A stretch of DNA of 13,819 bases from Opitutia bacterium (GCA_947442255.1 CANEVO010000074.1:1-13819), one strand, 5' to 3'; numbered from the stretch's first letter, positions 6,097 to 13,819 are shown. Notes: a model not told the origin generated them from the letters alone. Made by a program: numbers and translations.

Positions 6097-6678
6097 ATGA
6101 ACCTTGTTCCGAAAAAACTTTGCCTTGTCGTTGCAGGTGCCGCGCTGTTCTTCGTGGGCTGTCCCCAAACGCCGACGCGCCCGGATCCGAGCGCCACGGC
6201 GCTCGGCATGCAACCGGGCGGTCGCAATAACTCCTCGCTAAATCCGTCCGATGTCCCGGTGAATTTGGAGGCCCCTGGCCTCAGCGTGCGTCCTGTGGGT
6301 TTCGATGCGAACAACCAGAATCGTACCGCGCTCCAAGCGGTTTACTTCGATTTTGATCGCTCGGATATCAAACAGGCGGAGCGTCCGAAGCTGCAGGCGG
6401 CCAAGGAATATCTCGAAAAGAATCCGGGCTACCGGCTCCTGCTCGAGGGCCATTGCGACTGGCGCGGCACGGCGGAGTACAATCTCGGTCTCGGCGAACG
6501 CCGGGCCAATGCCGCGAAGACTTTTCTCGCGTCCCTCGGCGTCACTGCGGACAAGATCGAAACCGTCTCGAAGGGCAGCCTCGAGTCCGCCAAAAACGGC
6601 GACGATACTTCGACGGCCAAGGATCGACGCGTCGAGCTCGTCGTCGTAAATCCGAGCACCGCACCGGCCTCGCTCTGA
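6097..6678 (+). CDS. pal: Pal-like OmpA-domain peptidoglycan-associated lipoprotein
   Basis: The 193-residue protein has a lipoprotein signal (MNLVPKKLCLVVAGAALFFV-Gly-Cys22), a Pro/Asn-rich spacer to about residue 78, and an OmpA C-terminal domain. In that domain VYFDFDRSDI, LLLEGHCDWRGTAEYNLGLGERRA and KDRRVELVV are the family signatures. Asp121 and Arg136 correspond to the residues that hold the diaminopimelate of peptidoglycan. It probably links the outer membrane to the cell wall as Pal does in Tol-Pal. Pro at +2 after the lipidated Cys gives no inner-membrane retention signal, which suits outer-membrane sorting. ATG 6097 is chosen because it gives the signal peptide; the frame is open upstream to about 6046 but that part is not lipoprotein-like. 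No tol genes are nearby, so the symbol rests on domain architecture; other OmpA-like lipoproteins are possible. Confidence 0.85.
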   Translation: MNLVPKKLCLVVAGAALFFVGCPQTPTRPDPSATALGMQPGGRNNSSLNPSDVPVNLEAPGLSVRPVGFDANNQNRTALQAVYFDFDRSDIKQAERPKLQAAKEYLEKNPGYRLLLEGHCDWRGTAEYNLGLGERRANAAKTFLASLGVTADKIETVSKGSLESAKNGDDTSTAKDRRVELVVVNPSTAPASL

Positions 6679-6707
6679 GCGAACAAGTTTTCCCAGCCGA
6701 CTGGAAG

Positions 6708-6733
6708 AAGCCCCGGGTTTCCGGGGCTTTTTT
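6708..6733 (+). terminator. Rho-independent terminator after pal
   Basis: A perfect 9-bp stem AAGCCCCGG/CCGGGGCTT with loop GTTT is followed on the plus strand by six T in total from 6728. It lies 30 bases after the pal stop. The minus strand lacks a T tract after the stem, so it is mainly a plus-strand terminator, although the M20 peptidase gene converges on it. Confidence 0.92.
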
Positions 6734-6752
6734 GTGTCGGGCCGACCGGAGG

Positions 6753-8126
6753 TCAGCCCCGAGCGACGGCGGACAGAATCCGGCGGGTCGTCTCGATGCC
6801 CTTTTTCATGACATCGAGATTGAAGCTCTCATTCGGCGCATGCAGATTATCCTCCGGAAGGAAGAGCCCGAACATCACGGAATCGAGGCCGGTCACGCGC
6901 TTGATGTCCGCGATGATCGGTACACTGCCGCCTTCGCGCAGATAGACGGGCGGACGTCCCCAGATCTCCCCGATCGCCTTGTCCGCCGCCCGAAACGCCC
7001 GCGCCAGCACCGGCGATTGGTCGCGGGGCGTGTTTGATCGATCCGGCGGGACCACGACGTAAGGATCTCCCTTGTGCTGATCGACAAATGAGACCTTTAC
7101 GCCCGACGGGGTCCGGGCGCGAATCGCGTCCATCACGAGTTCCTTGATCTTGTCGGGCCGCTGATTCGGGACGAGCCGGCAACTCAACTTCGCGAAGGCC
7201 TTGCTCGGAATCACCGTCTTCGTGCCCTCGCCCTGATAGCCTCCGCCGATCCCATTGAACTCCAGGGTCGGTTGGAAGCGCACCGCTTCAAAGGGGGAAA
7301 AGCCCGGGGTCGTGTAGAAAGTGTCGATACCCAGGAAGTCCGCGTACTCCTTCTCGTTTGCGCCCAGCTTCCGCAATTCGTCGCGCTCCCAGGGATGCAC
7401 CTCGAGGACGTCGTCGTAGAAGCCCGGAATATTCACCCGGCCATCCGGCGTATGCAGCGTGGTGAGAATCTCCGCCAGCGCCTGGATTGGATTGCGCAGC
7501 ACGCCGCCGTGCAGCCCCGAGTGCAGGTCTCCCTTGGCTCCGGTCAGGTGAACATCGAACAGCGTCAGCCCGCGGAGGCCGCAGGTGAGAACTACCTGGT
7601 TCTCGTTCGGCAGCGCGGTGTCCGAAAGATAGACGAAATCGGCCCCTCCCAGCCGGTCCGCGTATCGATCGAGAAACTTCGGAAAACTGGGGCTTCCCAT
7701 CTCCTCCTCGCCCTCGACCAGGAAAGTAATCCGCAGCGGGAGTTTCGGATCCTCCTCAAGGAGCTTCGCCACGGCGGCGATGTTGGTCAGCAGCGGACCC
7801 TTGTTGTCTGCGGCGCCGCGACCGTAGATCCGGTTCCCCACGATCGTTGGCTCGAAAGCCGGCGTCTTCCACAATTCGAGCGGATCGGCCGGCTGGACGT
7901 CGTAGTGGCCGTAAATGAGCACATGCGGCCAGCTCTTGTCGCCGTCACGCCGGGCGAGAACGATCGGATGGAGATCTGTCGGCACCACCTCGACCGCAAA
8001 GCCGAGCGAAGCGAGCAGCCCGGAGACAAACTCCTGGGCGCCCTTCATTCCGTCGCGGTGCTTCGAGTCCGTCGAGACACTGCGATGCCGGATAAACTCC
8101 TTCAGCTTTTCCACAGGGTCGAACAT
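6753..8126 (-). CDS. M20-family dipeptidase (metallopeptidase)
   Basis: This is a 457-residue zinc-dependent exopeptidase of the M20 (carnosinase/DapE-like) family. The metal ligands are visible: His74 in IYGHYDVQP, bridging Asp107 in GRGAADNKGP, the catalytic Glu in EGEEEMGS (residues 138-145), Asp in YLSDTA, and a late His in NLHAPNE. The lid/dimerisation domain lies in the middle, around DLHSGLHGG. No signal peptide is seen, so it is probably cytoplasmic, trimming dipeptides; the exact substrate is unknown. ATG 8126 is chosen because MFDPVEKLKEFIRHRSVS matches the family start. GGAGG lies very close to it. The frame continues to a TTG at 8168. It is the last of three same-strand genes, 46 bases after the M48 gene. 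Confidence 0.9.
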   Translation of the reverse strand: MFDPVEKLKEFIRHRSVSTDSKHRDGMKGAQEFVSGLLASLGFAVEVVPTDLHPIVLARRDGDKSWPHVLIYGHYDVQPADPLELWKTPAFEPTIVGNRIYGRGAADNKGPLLTNIAAVAKLLEEDPKLPLRITFLVEGEEEMGSPSFPKFLDRYADRLGGADFVYLSDTALPNENQVVLTCGLRGLTLFDVHLTGAKGDLHSGLHGGVLRNPIQALAEILTTLHTPDGRVNIPGFYDDVLEVHPWERDELRKLGANEKEYADFLGIDTFYTTPGFSPFEAVRFQPTLEFNGIGGGYQGEGTKTVIPSKAFAKLSCRLVPNQRPDKIKELVMDAIRARTPSGVKVSFVDQHKGDPYVVVPPDRSNTPRDQSPVLARAFRAADKAIGEIWGRPPVYLREGGSVPIIADIKRVTGLDSVMFGLFLPEDNLHAPNESFNLDVMKKGIETTRRILSAVARG

Positions 8127-8172
8127 TCCTCCAAGGTGGCGCAGTCCCCTGCCCCGCGCCAACCGCAAAAGC

Positions 8173-9006
8173 TCAGGGCGCGGCCGGCACCTGGAAACGG
8201 CCGCGATTCGCGTCGTAGATGGGTACCACCTGCGGCATCAACGCCCGCAAGTCGGCAATCCGCTTCTCGTCGGCGGGGTGCGTCGAAAACAGCGCCCCAA
8301 TCCGGCCGACCGAGGAACCCGCAATGTCCGCGGCCTGCTTCTGGGCGACCATCTTCTGCCAGAATGAAATCGCCGCCCGCGGATCGTACCCGGCCCGAGC
8401 GGCGTAGATCGTCCCCATGCGGTCGGCCTCGCTTTCGTTATTCCGCGAGTGCGGCAGGACCCGGCCCACCGTCGTAATTCCGCCATACGCGAGGTCGAAC
8501 ATCTGCCGGTTCCGCGCATCGGTCCTGGTTGCGACGACCTGGCCGGCAATCTCGCCCAAACCGGAAATCACCATCGCCTCCGACATCCGTTCCGCGCCGT
8601 GCCGGGCGATCACGTGGCCGATCTCGTGGCCCATGACGGTCGCGAGTTCCGCGTCGCTCTCGGCGAGTTGCAATAACCCGGTATAAACGCCGACCTTGCC
8701 GCCGGGGAGCGCGAAGGCGTTCAGGTCCGGGGACTCAAACACGACGAACTCCCACTTCGCCCCGGGCAGTTCATTGCCGACGGCCTGCGCGATGCGCTGA
8801 CCGATCCGGTTCACGCGCGCATTGAGCCGTGAATCCTTCGACACCTTTTCCTTCTGGCTGATCTCCGCGAAGGACTTCGCGCCGAGGGTCAGTTCCTCGC
8901 CCTGCGACAGCAGCACGAGCGAAGTGCGTCCCGTCACGGGATTCGTATAACAGCCGGCCAGCGCCAGCGTCGCCGACACGAGAAGGGACAGGATCAATCG
9001 TTGCAT
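8173..9006 (-). CDS. M48-family metalloprotease lipoprotein
   Basis: The 277-residue product begins with a lipoprotein signal peptide (MQRLILSLLVSATLALAG-Cys19), followed by the YTNPVTGR segment common in periplasmic M48 proteases of the BepA/LoiP type. The catalytic zinc site is His127-Glu128-x2-His131 in GHEIGH, with the third ligand a Glu in NNESEAD (191-195). The PGGKVGVYTGLL strand typical of the family lies before it. It is predicted to be attached to the outer membrane facing the periplasm and to act in quality control of envelope proteins; that role is by family analogy. ATG 9006 is chosen because it gives the signal peptide; the frame is open further upstream but overlaps the purH end and is not signal-like. 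It lies 40 bases after purH and 46 before the peptidase gene. Confidence 0.92.
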   Translation of the reverse strand: MQRLILSLLVSATLALAGCYTNPVTGRTSLVLLSQGEELTLGAKSFAEISQKEKVSKDSRLNARVNRIGQRIAQAVGNELPGAKWEFVVFESPDLNAFALPGGKVGVYTGLLQLAESDAELATVMGHEIGHVIARHGAERMSEAMVISGLGEIAGQVVATRTDARNRQMFDLAYGGITTVGRVLPHSRNNESEADRMGTIYAARAGYDPRAAISFWQKMVAQKQAADIAGSSVGRIGALFSTHPADEKRIADLRALMPQVVPIYDANRGRFQVPAAP

Positions 9007-9046
9007 GTTAATCGTGCGTGGTTCGCCCCGGCTGCCGGGGGTGAGT

Positions 9047-10594
9047 TCAGTGCTTAAAGTGCCGCGAGCCGGTGAAGACCATCGCCAGGCCGCGCTCGTC
9101 CGCCGCCGCAATCACTTCGGCATCGCGCACCGAGCCGCCCGGCTGGATGGCCGCAGTCGCCCCGGCCGCCGCGGCTGCAATCAGCCCGTCGGCGAAGGGA
9201 AATAGCGCTTCGCTTGCCACCACCGAACCGCGCAAAGCGAGCCCGGCTTCGCCCGCCTTCCAGACCGCAATGCGCGAGCTGTCGACCCGCGCCATCTGAC
9301 CCGCTCCGACGCCGAGCGTCTGCTCGTCACGGCAATAGACGACCGAGTTCGACTTCACGTGCTTGCCGACCTTCCAGCCAAACATCATCGCCGCCCATTC
9401 CTCGGGGGTCGGCTCGCGTTTGGTGACGACCTTAAACTCGCGCACGTTGCCGAGCGTTCGATCACGATCCTGCACGAGCACGCCACCGACGACGGATCGA
9501 ATTTCCTGCAGGGCGTCCGCCCCGATACCTTCCTTCGCCACCATCAGCCGCAGGTTCTTTTTCCTGGCCAGCAACGCGAGCGCCTCGTCGCTGAAGCGCG
9601 GCGCGATGATGACTTCGGTGAAGATCTCCGCAATCGCCGCGGCCAGCGGGCCGTCGAGGGTTTGATTGACCACGACCACGCCCCCGAACGGCGCCTGCCG
9701 ATCGGTCGCATATGCTTTCTCCCACGCTGCCAGCAAGGTGTCCGCACTCGCGACGCCGCAGGGATTCGTGTGCTTGAGGATCGCGACCGTGGGCCGCTCG
9801 AATTCGCCGATCAGGTAGGTCGCAGCCGTAATATCGAGAATGTTGTTGTACGAGAGTTCCTTCCCGTGGAGCTGGGAATAGTGATCGTGGAACGTGCCGT
9901 AGAGCGCCGCCTGCTGGTGAGGGTTCTCGCCATAGCGCAGCGCCTGGGCCTTCTTCCACGACCGCGTCAGCGTGGCCGGGAAGCCCCCGATCGCCGCGAG
10001 GTCGGGCTCCGCCGCCTGAGACTCGAGATACCGCGCGATGGCGCCATCGTAGCTCGCGGTGCGTTGAAACACCTTCAGCGCCAGCTGACGTCGCAGCTCG
10101 CCCAGTTTTTTCGGGGCCGCCAGCGCGGCGGTCACGGAGGCATAGTCGTCCGGGTCGCAGACCACGGTCACGCTGTCGTGGTTCTTGGCCGCGCTGCGCA
10201 GCATCGAGGGCCCGCCGATATCGATGTTCTCAATGGCTTCCTCGAAGTGCACCCCGGGCTTCGCCACCGTCTGCTCGAAGGGATAAAGGTTCACCACGAC
10301 CAGATCGATCAGCTCGATGCCGTTCTTCTCCGCCTGCGCGAGGTGATCCGGCAGGTCGCGCCGGCACAATAGACCGCCGTGGATCTTCGGATGCAGCGTT
10401 TTCACCCGGCCGTCCATGATCTCCGGGAAACCCGTGTGCTGACTCACCTCGGTAACGGGGAGTCCATGCTCCGCCAGCAGCTTCGCGGTCCCGCCCGTCG
10501 AGAGCAGCCGGTAGTCATGCTGCCGGACCAGGGTCGTCGCAAATTCGACGAGACCACGCTTATCGGAAACGGAAAGAAGAGCGAGACGGACCAT
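9047..10594 (-). CDS. purH: Bifunctional AICAR transformylase / IMP cyclohydrolase
   Basis: PurH performs the last two steps of de novo IMP synthesis: formyl transfer from 10-formyl-tetrahydrofolate to AICAR, then ring closure. The 515-residue product has an N-terminal MGS-like cyclohydrolase domain ([44 protein letters not shown]). The C-terminal transformylase domain contains RYGENPHQ, the catalytic Lys-His in ILKHTNPCG, and the conserved C-terminus [12 protein letters not shown] 10594 is chosen over an upstream in-frame start at 10636 because it matches the family start. Length is normal and all motifs are intact. It leads a three-gene same-strand row with the M48 and M20 proteins, and is divergent from apaG with about 100 bases between starts. 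No PurR box or purine riboswitch was recognised in that gap. Confidence 0.97.
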   Translation of the reverse strand: MVRLALLSVSDKRGLVEFATTLVRQHDYRLLSTGGTAKLLAEHGLPVTEVSQHTGFPEIMDGRVKTLHPKIHGGLLCRRDLPDHLAQAEKNGIELIDLVVVNLYPFEQTVAKPGVHFEEAIENIDIGGPSMLRSAAKNHDSVTVVCDPDDYASVTAALAAPKKLGELRRQLALKVFQRTASYDGAIARYLESQAAEPDLAAIGGFPATLTRSWKKAQALRYGENPHQQAALYGTFHDHYSQLHGKELSYNNILDITAATYLIGEFERPTVAILKHTNPCGVASADTLLAAWEKAYATDRQAPFGGVVVVNQTLDGPLAAAIAEIFTEVIIAPRFSDEALALLARKKNLRLMVAKEGIGADALQEIRSVVGGVLVQDRDRTLGNVREFKVVTKREPTPEEWAAMMFGWKVGKHVKSNSVVYCRDEQTLGVGAGQMARVDSSRIAVWKAGEAGLALRGSVVASEALFPFADGLIAAAAAGATAAIQPGGSVRDAEVIAAADERGLAMVFTGSRHFKH

Positions 10595-10693
10595 GCTCCG
10601 GATTTCTGGTTGGCCCCCAGATGGGCACAAGGCCAAACACGCGCCGCCCGCGAACCCACTTGCCGCGAACCGAAAGCCGCGTCTCCTTGACGG

Positions 10694-11077
10694 GTGCCCC
10701 GTTCCTGCGAACTACCCCGTCTCACCGCCACGCTCGACAAGCTCTGCTACCACCATGGCGGCGCGAGCCTGCCCCCGGACAAGCCGCATGCGTTCGTGTA
10801 CAACATTACGATTCGCAATGGCTCGGATCGGGTCGTCACGCTGCTCGGGCGGAAATGGGTGATTCTCCATGCCGACGGCACCCGGCTCGTGATCGAGGGC
10901 GACAAGATTGTCGGCGACACACCGCGCCTCCCCCCCGGCGAGCACTTCTCCTACAGCAGCTACCATGTCACCGGGACCGCCGCCGCCGCCCAAGGCAGTT
11001 TTCACGGGGTCGATGAATTCGGCAACCAGGTCCATGTCATCCTGCCCACGTTCGAGATGACCATTCCGCACAGCTGA
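10694..11077 (+). CDS. apaG: ApaG-domain protein
   Basis: The 127-residue protein is essentially a single ApaG (DUF525) beta-sandwich. The signatures are [22 protein letters not shown], a central DADG-like turn ([16 protein letters not shown]), [14 protein letters not shown], and [22 protein letters not shown]. The fold is related to fibronectin type III. ApaG from other bacteria has been linked to diadenosine-tetraphosphate metabolism and stress, but its biochemical function is not firmly known. The start is a GTG at 10694, the only plausible in-frame start ahead of the domain; a possible TTGACG lies directly before it. It is divergent from purH and followed by a long palindrome before the beta-CASP nuclease gene. 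Confidence 0.9.
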   Translation: MPRSCELPRLTATLDKLCYHHGGASLPPDKPHAFVYNITIRNGSDRVVTLLGRKWVILHADGTRLVIEGDKIVGDTPRLPPGEHFSYSSYHVTGTAAAAQGSFHGVDEFGNQVHVILPTFEMTIPHS

Positions 11078-11090
11078 ACCGCGTGAACGG

Positions 11091-11247
11091 CCGTGGTCGG
11101 TACTACTTGGATTCCGAAGTTGGCAGCGTAGCCCAGCGACGTGAGCAGCGGGACGACTTTAGGCGAAGCACGGAAGAAGTCCCTGCCCTCACGGGCAGGG
11201 CTACGCCGAAGCGCTTAACCTCGGTATCCAGGTACTAGCGGCCCTGG
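11091..11247. repeat. Long imperfect palindrome (MITE/REP-like element)
   Basis: The stretch between apaG and the nuclease gene folds back on itself. The outer arms 11091-11118 and 11220-11247 match as inverted copies at about 20 of 28 positions. Inside them GCGTAGCCC (11126-11134) is the inverse of GGGCTACGC (11198-11206), and GGGACGACTT (11151-11160) nearly inverts AAGAAGTCCC (11174-11183). A perfect 8-bp hairpin, CCCTGCCC/GGGCAGGG, lies within the right arm. The whole is centred near 11167. No coding frame or transposase is present. It may be a degenerate miniature mobile element or a nested REP-type repeat. Confidence 0.6.
11181..11206 (+). repeat. Hairpin repeat, copy 1
   Basis: CCCTGCCC-TCAC-GGGCAGGG followed by CTACGC. 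It differs at only one position, in the loop, from the 26-base copy at 13787-13812. It is embedded in the longer palindrome at 11091-11247. Confidence 0.75.
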
Positions 11248-11310
11248 CGAGACTCCCGCCCACAGTTCTTCCTCGTTCTCCCGGCGGTTCTCGTGCTTCC
11301 TGCCGCTTTC

Positions 11311-12669
11311 ATGAAATTAACAGACCTGAACCGCGATGGCGGCATCGGTGCCAACTCGCTGCTCGTTCAGCTCGGCGATCTCAACGTACTGATCGACTGC
11401 GGACTGCACCCGAAACGAGTCGGTCGCGCGGCGACACCGGACCTCAAGCCGCTGCGGGGCCTGACCCTCGACCTGATTGTGATCACGCACTGTCATCTCG
11501 ATCACATCGGCAGCCTGCCGGTGGTGATGCGCGAGCATCCGCATACGCCGGTGATCATGACCACCTCGAGCCGTATGCTCGTGGAACGGATGCTGCACAA
11601 TTCGGCCAACGTAATGATGCGCCAAAAGGAGGAAGGCAACGTGCCCGACTACCCCCTTTTCACGCACGACGACATCGATCAGTGCGGCAAGCGGCTCACC
11701 GGTCTGCCCTTTGGCCATGCCCGGCACTTTCGCGGCGCCAAGGACGACATCGAGATCACGTTTCACCCCGCCGGGCACGTGGCGGGTGCGGCCGCGGTCG
11801 AGATTCACCACAAGAACCGGCGCATCTTCCTCACCGGCGACGTCCTGTTCGAATCCCAGCGCACGCTGCAGGGCGCGAAGTTTCCCGCCGGACACATCGA
11901 CACCCTGGTGATGGAGACGACCCGCGGGTCCACGGAGCGGCCGGTCGGCAAGGAACGGGTGAACGAAATCGCCCGGCTCATCGCCTCGATCAACGACACC
12001 ATTCAGAAGGGCGGCTCGTATCTGGTTCCCGTCTTCGCCCTCGGCCGGATGCAGGAACTGCTCTCGGTGCTGCACGACGCGCGAAAATTTGGCCGGCTCG
12101 TCGACTGTCCGATTTATGCCTCCGGGCTGGGCGTCGATCTCGCGGATTACTTCGACGAAATCTGCCGCAAGACCAGGCACGTCGAGTTTCAGCGCAGCAT
12201 CCTCAAGGATCTTCACGTCAAGCCGCTGCCGCGCAAGATGACGCCCGGCGAGGATCCACAGCAAAAATCCCTCTACATCATCAGCTCCGGCATGATGGTG
12301 GAGCGGACACCGAGTTACACCCTCGCCTCAGGCCTGCTCGGCCATCCGCGCAACACGATCGGATTCGTGGGGTACTGTGACCCGGAGACTCCGGGCGGCA
12401 AACTGCTCGCCGCCGCACCCGGCGACGATTTCATCTTCGAGGCTGCGAGCGTCCGCACGAAAATCAAGGCCCGCGTGGAGCGTTTCGAGTTAAGCGGCCA
12501 CGCGGATCGCGAGGAATTGCTGGAGTTCGCCCTTCAGACGGAGGCGAAACACATCATCCTGACCCACGGCGATCCCCCCGCGCGCGCCTGGTTCGCCCAG
12601 CAATTGGCCCAGCAGGCGCCCAAGTCGAAGGTGATCGATCCGATTCCGCTGCAGACATATCAGCTCTGA
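11311..12669 (+). CDS. Metallo-beta-lactamase / beta-CASP ribonuclease (CPSF-like)
   Basis: The 452-residue protein belongs to the beta-CASP branch of metallo-beta-lactamase fold nucleases (YSH1/CPSF73-like). The zinc-site motifs are THCHLDHIG (His60, His62, Asp64, His65), His156 in AGHVAGA, Asp177 in LTGDVLF, and the late SGHADREEL and LTHGDP histidines. The beta-CASP cap is inserted after Asp177 and is marked by VPVFALGRMQEL and IISSGMMVERTPS. Family members process or degrade RNA in the cytoplasm; no KH domain is fused here. ATG 11311 gives the expected start MKLTDLNRDGGIGANSLLV, although the frame opens at GTG 11293. It follows apaG after a 233-base gap dominated by the palindrome, so it probably has its own promoter. 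Exact RNA substrates are unknown. Confidence 0.92.
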   Translation: MKLTDLNRDGGIGANSLLVQLGDLNVLIDCGLHPKRVGRAATPDLKPLRGLTLDLIVITHCHLDHIGSLPVVMREHPHTPVIMTTSSRMLVERMLHNSANVMMRQKEEGNVPDYPLFTHDDIDQCGKRLTGLPFGHARHFRGAKDDIEITFHPAGHVAGAAAVEIHHKNRRIFLTGDVLFESQRTLQGAKFPAGHIDTLVMETTRGSTERPVGKERVNEIARLIASINDTIQKGGSYLVPVFALGRMQELLSVLHDARKFGRLVDCPIYASGLGVDLADYFDEICRKTRHVEFQRSILKDLHVKPLPRKMTPGEDPQQKSLYIISSGMMVERTPSYTLASGLLGHPRNTIGFVGYCDPETPGGKLLAAAPGDDFIFEAASVRTKIKARVERFELSGHADREELLEFALQTEAKHIILTHGDPPARAWFAQQLAQQAPKSKVIDPIPLQTYQL

Positions 12670-12679
12670 GCCGGAGTGT

Positions 12680-12701
12680 GCCGTCGAAGGCTTTCAACGG
12701 C
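12680..12701. other. Hairpin after the nuclease gene
   Basis: GCCGTCGAA and TTCAACGGC pair with one C-A mismatch around a GGCT loop, beginning 11 bases after the nuclease stop. No T tract follows on either strand, so it is at best a weak transcript end or a stabilising 3' hairpin. Confidence 0.35.
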
Positions 12702-12777
12702 GACCGGATAGAAACCGATTAGTGTAGAGCCGCCTTCCGTCGGCACGCCCCAAATTCACGAGGTAAAACAGGCCCGG

Positions 12778-12801
12778 CGACGAGAGCCGGCCCTCCCGTC
12801 G
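12778..12801. repeat. Imperfect 24-base palindrome (REP-like)
   Basis: An imperfect self-inverse sequence centred on GCCGGC, with CGACG at one end and CGTCG at the other, lies in the gap between the convergent nuclease and SUMF1-like genes. The gap at 12670-12823 holds no gene that I can support. Another GCCG...CGGC hairpin lies nearby at about 12730-12743. Their resemblance to bacterial REP elements is by appearance only. Confidence 0.4.
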
Positions 12802-12823
12802 CGGTTCAACTGAATTGGTCCGG

Positions 12824-13711
12824 CTAAGGACTCGGCTCCTCGAGTCCGATGACGCAGCGGAAACCGAAGTCGGAGCGCCGACGCGGCGCCGGAACTTCGA
12901 GCCGAAACGAGGCCTCGAGATGATGCGCACCGAGGCGGCTGTACGCGCCGCCACGCATGACGCGAGAGCCCGCCTTCCCGTCGAAGAAGTCCTCGCACCA
13001 CTCCCAGGCATTCCCTGTCAAATCGTAGAGTCCTAGCTTGGTCGCAGCGAAGGTTCCCGCCGGCGAACTATCCTCGAAGCCGTCGTCGTAACCGACGACG
13101 ATATTCCAGTCCGGATGCCGTCCCCGCTTGGCCGCCTCGTCGGAGAAGTTGCCCATGCCCTTGGGCGGAGGAAAGGCCGTGCCCCACCAATAAACTTCGC
13201 CGGCCTTGCCGTTTCGTTCCTTCGGCGTCGCGCCCTGCTCGCGCAGCAGGCCGATCGCGGCGCTCCACTCTTCATCCGTTGGCAATCGATAAACCTGATT
13301 CGGCCCCAGCCGGCCCGCGGCGCGCTCCGTCTCAGTCATCCAGGTGCAGAACGCCCGGGCGTCCTCCCAGTTCACCCCACAGACCGGATGCAGCGAAGTC
13401 TGGGGAAACGCCGGTGAGCGCCAGGAGTCGCCGTGCGCGCGCCAGCCGTCATCGCGATTGGAAAGCATCCCGGCAGTGGCGTCGTAGCCGGTGGCGCTGA
13501 CAAAGGCTTCGAAATCCCGCACGCGCGTTTCCCAAATTGAGAACAGGGCCTTGGTGCCGACGACGGGGACAAACTTCATACCGAGCCCGTTCTCCCACGG
13601 CTGATTCGCCGCGGGCGGCGCGCCGAAGAGGCTCGACCACGTGCTGCCCAGCAGCGCGCCAAAGACAATAAAAATTACCGGAAGGCGAAGAAAAGCAGGG
13701 CGGCCGGTCAT
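12824..13711 (-). CDS. Exported SUMF1/FGE-like domain protein, catalytic Cys absent
   Basis: The 295-residue protein has an N-terminal hydrophobic segment (LPVIFIVFGALLGSTWSSLF), likely a signal peptide or anchor, followed by one formylglycine-generating-enzyme-like domain. Domain signatures are GMKFVPV, the FEAF/ATGYDA region, HPVCGVNWEDARAFCTWMT, YRLPTDEEWSAA, GLYDLTGNAWEWCEDFF, RVMRGGAYS, and the terminal SDFGFRCV. True formylglycine-generating enzymes carry a copper-binding Cys pair shortly after the RGGS motif. Here that stretch reads AYSRLGAHHLEASFRL with no Cys, so sulfatase activation is unlikely. It more likely acts as a binding module or another C-type-lectin-fold enzyme. No sulfatase gene is in view. 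Start ATG 13711 has no Shine-Dalgarno. Confidence 0.85.
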   Translation of the reverse strand: MTGRPAFLRLPVIFIVFGALLGSTWSSLFGAPPAANQPWENGLGMKFVPVVGTKALFSIWETRVRDFEAFVSATGYDATAGMLSNRDDGWRAHGDSWRSPAFPQTSLHPVCGVNWEDARAFCTWMTETERAAGRLGPNQVYRLPTDEEWSAAIGLLREQGATPKERNGKAGEVYWWGTAFPPPKGMGNFSDEAAKRGRHPDWNIVVGYDDGFEDSSPAGTFAATKLGLYDLTGNAWEWCEDFFDGKAGSRVMRGGAYSRLGAHHLEASFRLEVPAPRRRSDFGFRCVIGLEEPSP

Positions 13712-13786
13712 GCCGCGAAGGCTGAAAAATCCGTCCGTGATCGCAAGCGTGCGACGGCAGGTCGTCCGCCCGTTGAGGCCTGGACT

Positions 13787-13812
13787 CCCTGCCCTCTCGG
13801 GCAGGGCTACGC
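13787..13812 (+). repeat. Hairpin repeat, copy 2
   Basis: CCCTGCCC-TCTC-GGGCAGGG followed by CTACGC, matching 25 of 26 bases of the copy at 11181-11206 in the same orientation. It lies upstream of the SUMF1-like gene, at the window edge, so any longer element around it cannot be judged. Confidence 0.75.
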
Positions 13813-13819
13813 GACCGGA

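Noticed and set aside
7272..8477. Long open frame (401 codons) on the plus strand opposite the M20 and M48 genes
   Set aside because: It is antisense to two conserved genes, has Arg/Pro/Gln-rich composition typical of GC-rich shadow frames, and shows no domain.
9359..10372. 337-codon plus-strand frame opposite purH
   Set aside because: It is a shadow of the well conserved purH, with no recognisable motif and no start context.
11317..12264. 315-codon minus-strand frame opposite the beta-CASP nuclease
   Set aside because: It overlaps a gene with all metallo-beta-lactamase motifs; its composition is that of a shadow frame.

Overview
This is a GC-rich bacterial chromosomal segment with mostly housekeeping content. 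The protein styles are an ECF sigma factor with a membrane anti-sigma partner, a Pal-like OmpA lipoprotein, a verrucomicrobial-type PilT remnant, SUMF1-like and beta-CASP proteins. Many starts have weak or no Shine-Dalgarno. Together these suggest a member of the Verrucomicrobia, plausibly Opitutaceae; this is an inference from protein style, not a search result. I see no prophage, transposase, CRISPR array or defence island.

Layout. 1-404 (-): 5' part of an unrecognised secreted protein that runs off the window. 425-1445 (-): decayed pilT. 1551-3839 (+): dapA-dapB (lysine/diaminopimelate synthesis) followed by ruvA (Holliday junction repair), closed by a hairpin at 3844-3867 that can serve both strands. 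3895-5321 (-): ECF sigma factor and a membrane-anchored putative anti-sigma protein, translationally coupled by an ATGA overlap. 5342-5416 (+): tRNA-Lys(UUU). 5444-6040 (+): decayed LuxR-type response regulator. 6097-6678 (+): Pal-like lipoprotein with a strong terminator at 6708-6733. 6753-10594 (-): purH, an M48 metalloprotease lipoprotein and an M20 dipeptidase in one tandem row. 10694-12669 (+): apaG, a long imperfect palindrome, and a beta-CASP/metallo-beta-lactamase nuclease. 12824-13711 (-): a SUMF1/FGE-like exported protein. A hairpin repeat near the right edge matches the core of the palindrome at 11.2 kb.

The most informative observations are four. (1) Two regulatory/motility genes, pilT and the response regulator, are both pseudogenes. 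Each has in-frame stops plus a small deletion that removes the catalytic core (Walker B; phosphoacceptor Asp), while every neighbour is intact. (2) A close match to an ECF promoter lies inside the annotated 5' end of the sigma gene, predicting autoregulation and a shorter protein. (3) A long nested palindromic element at 11091-11247 has a core hairpin that recurs at 13787-13812. (4) The SUMF1-like protein lacks the catalytic cysteine pair. I did not find a convincing new multi-gene system in this window.
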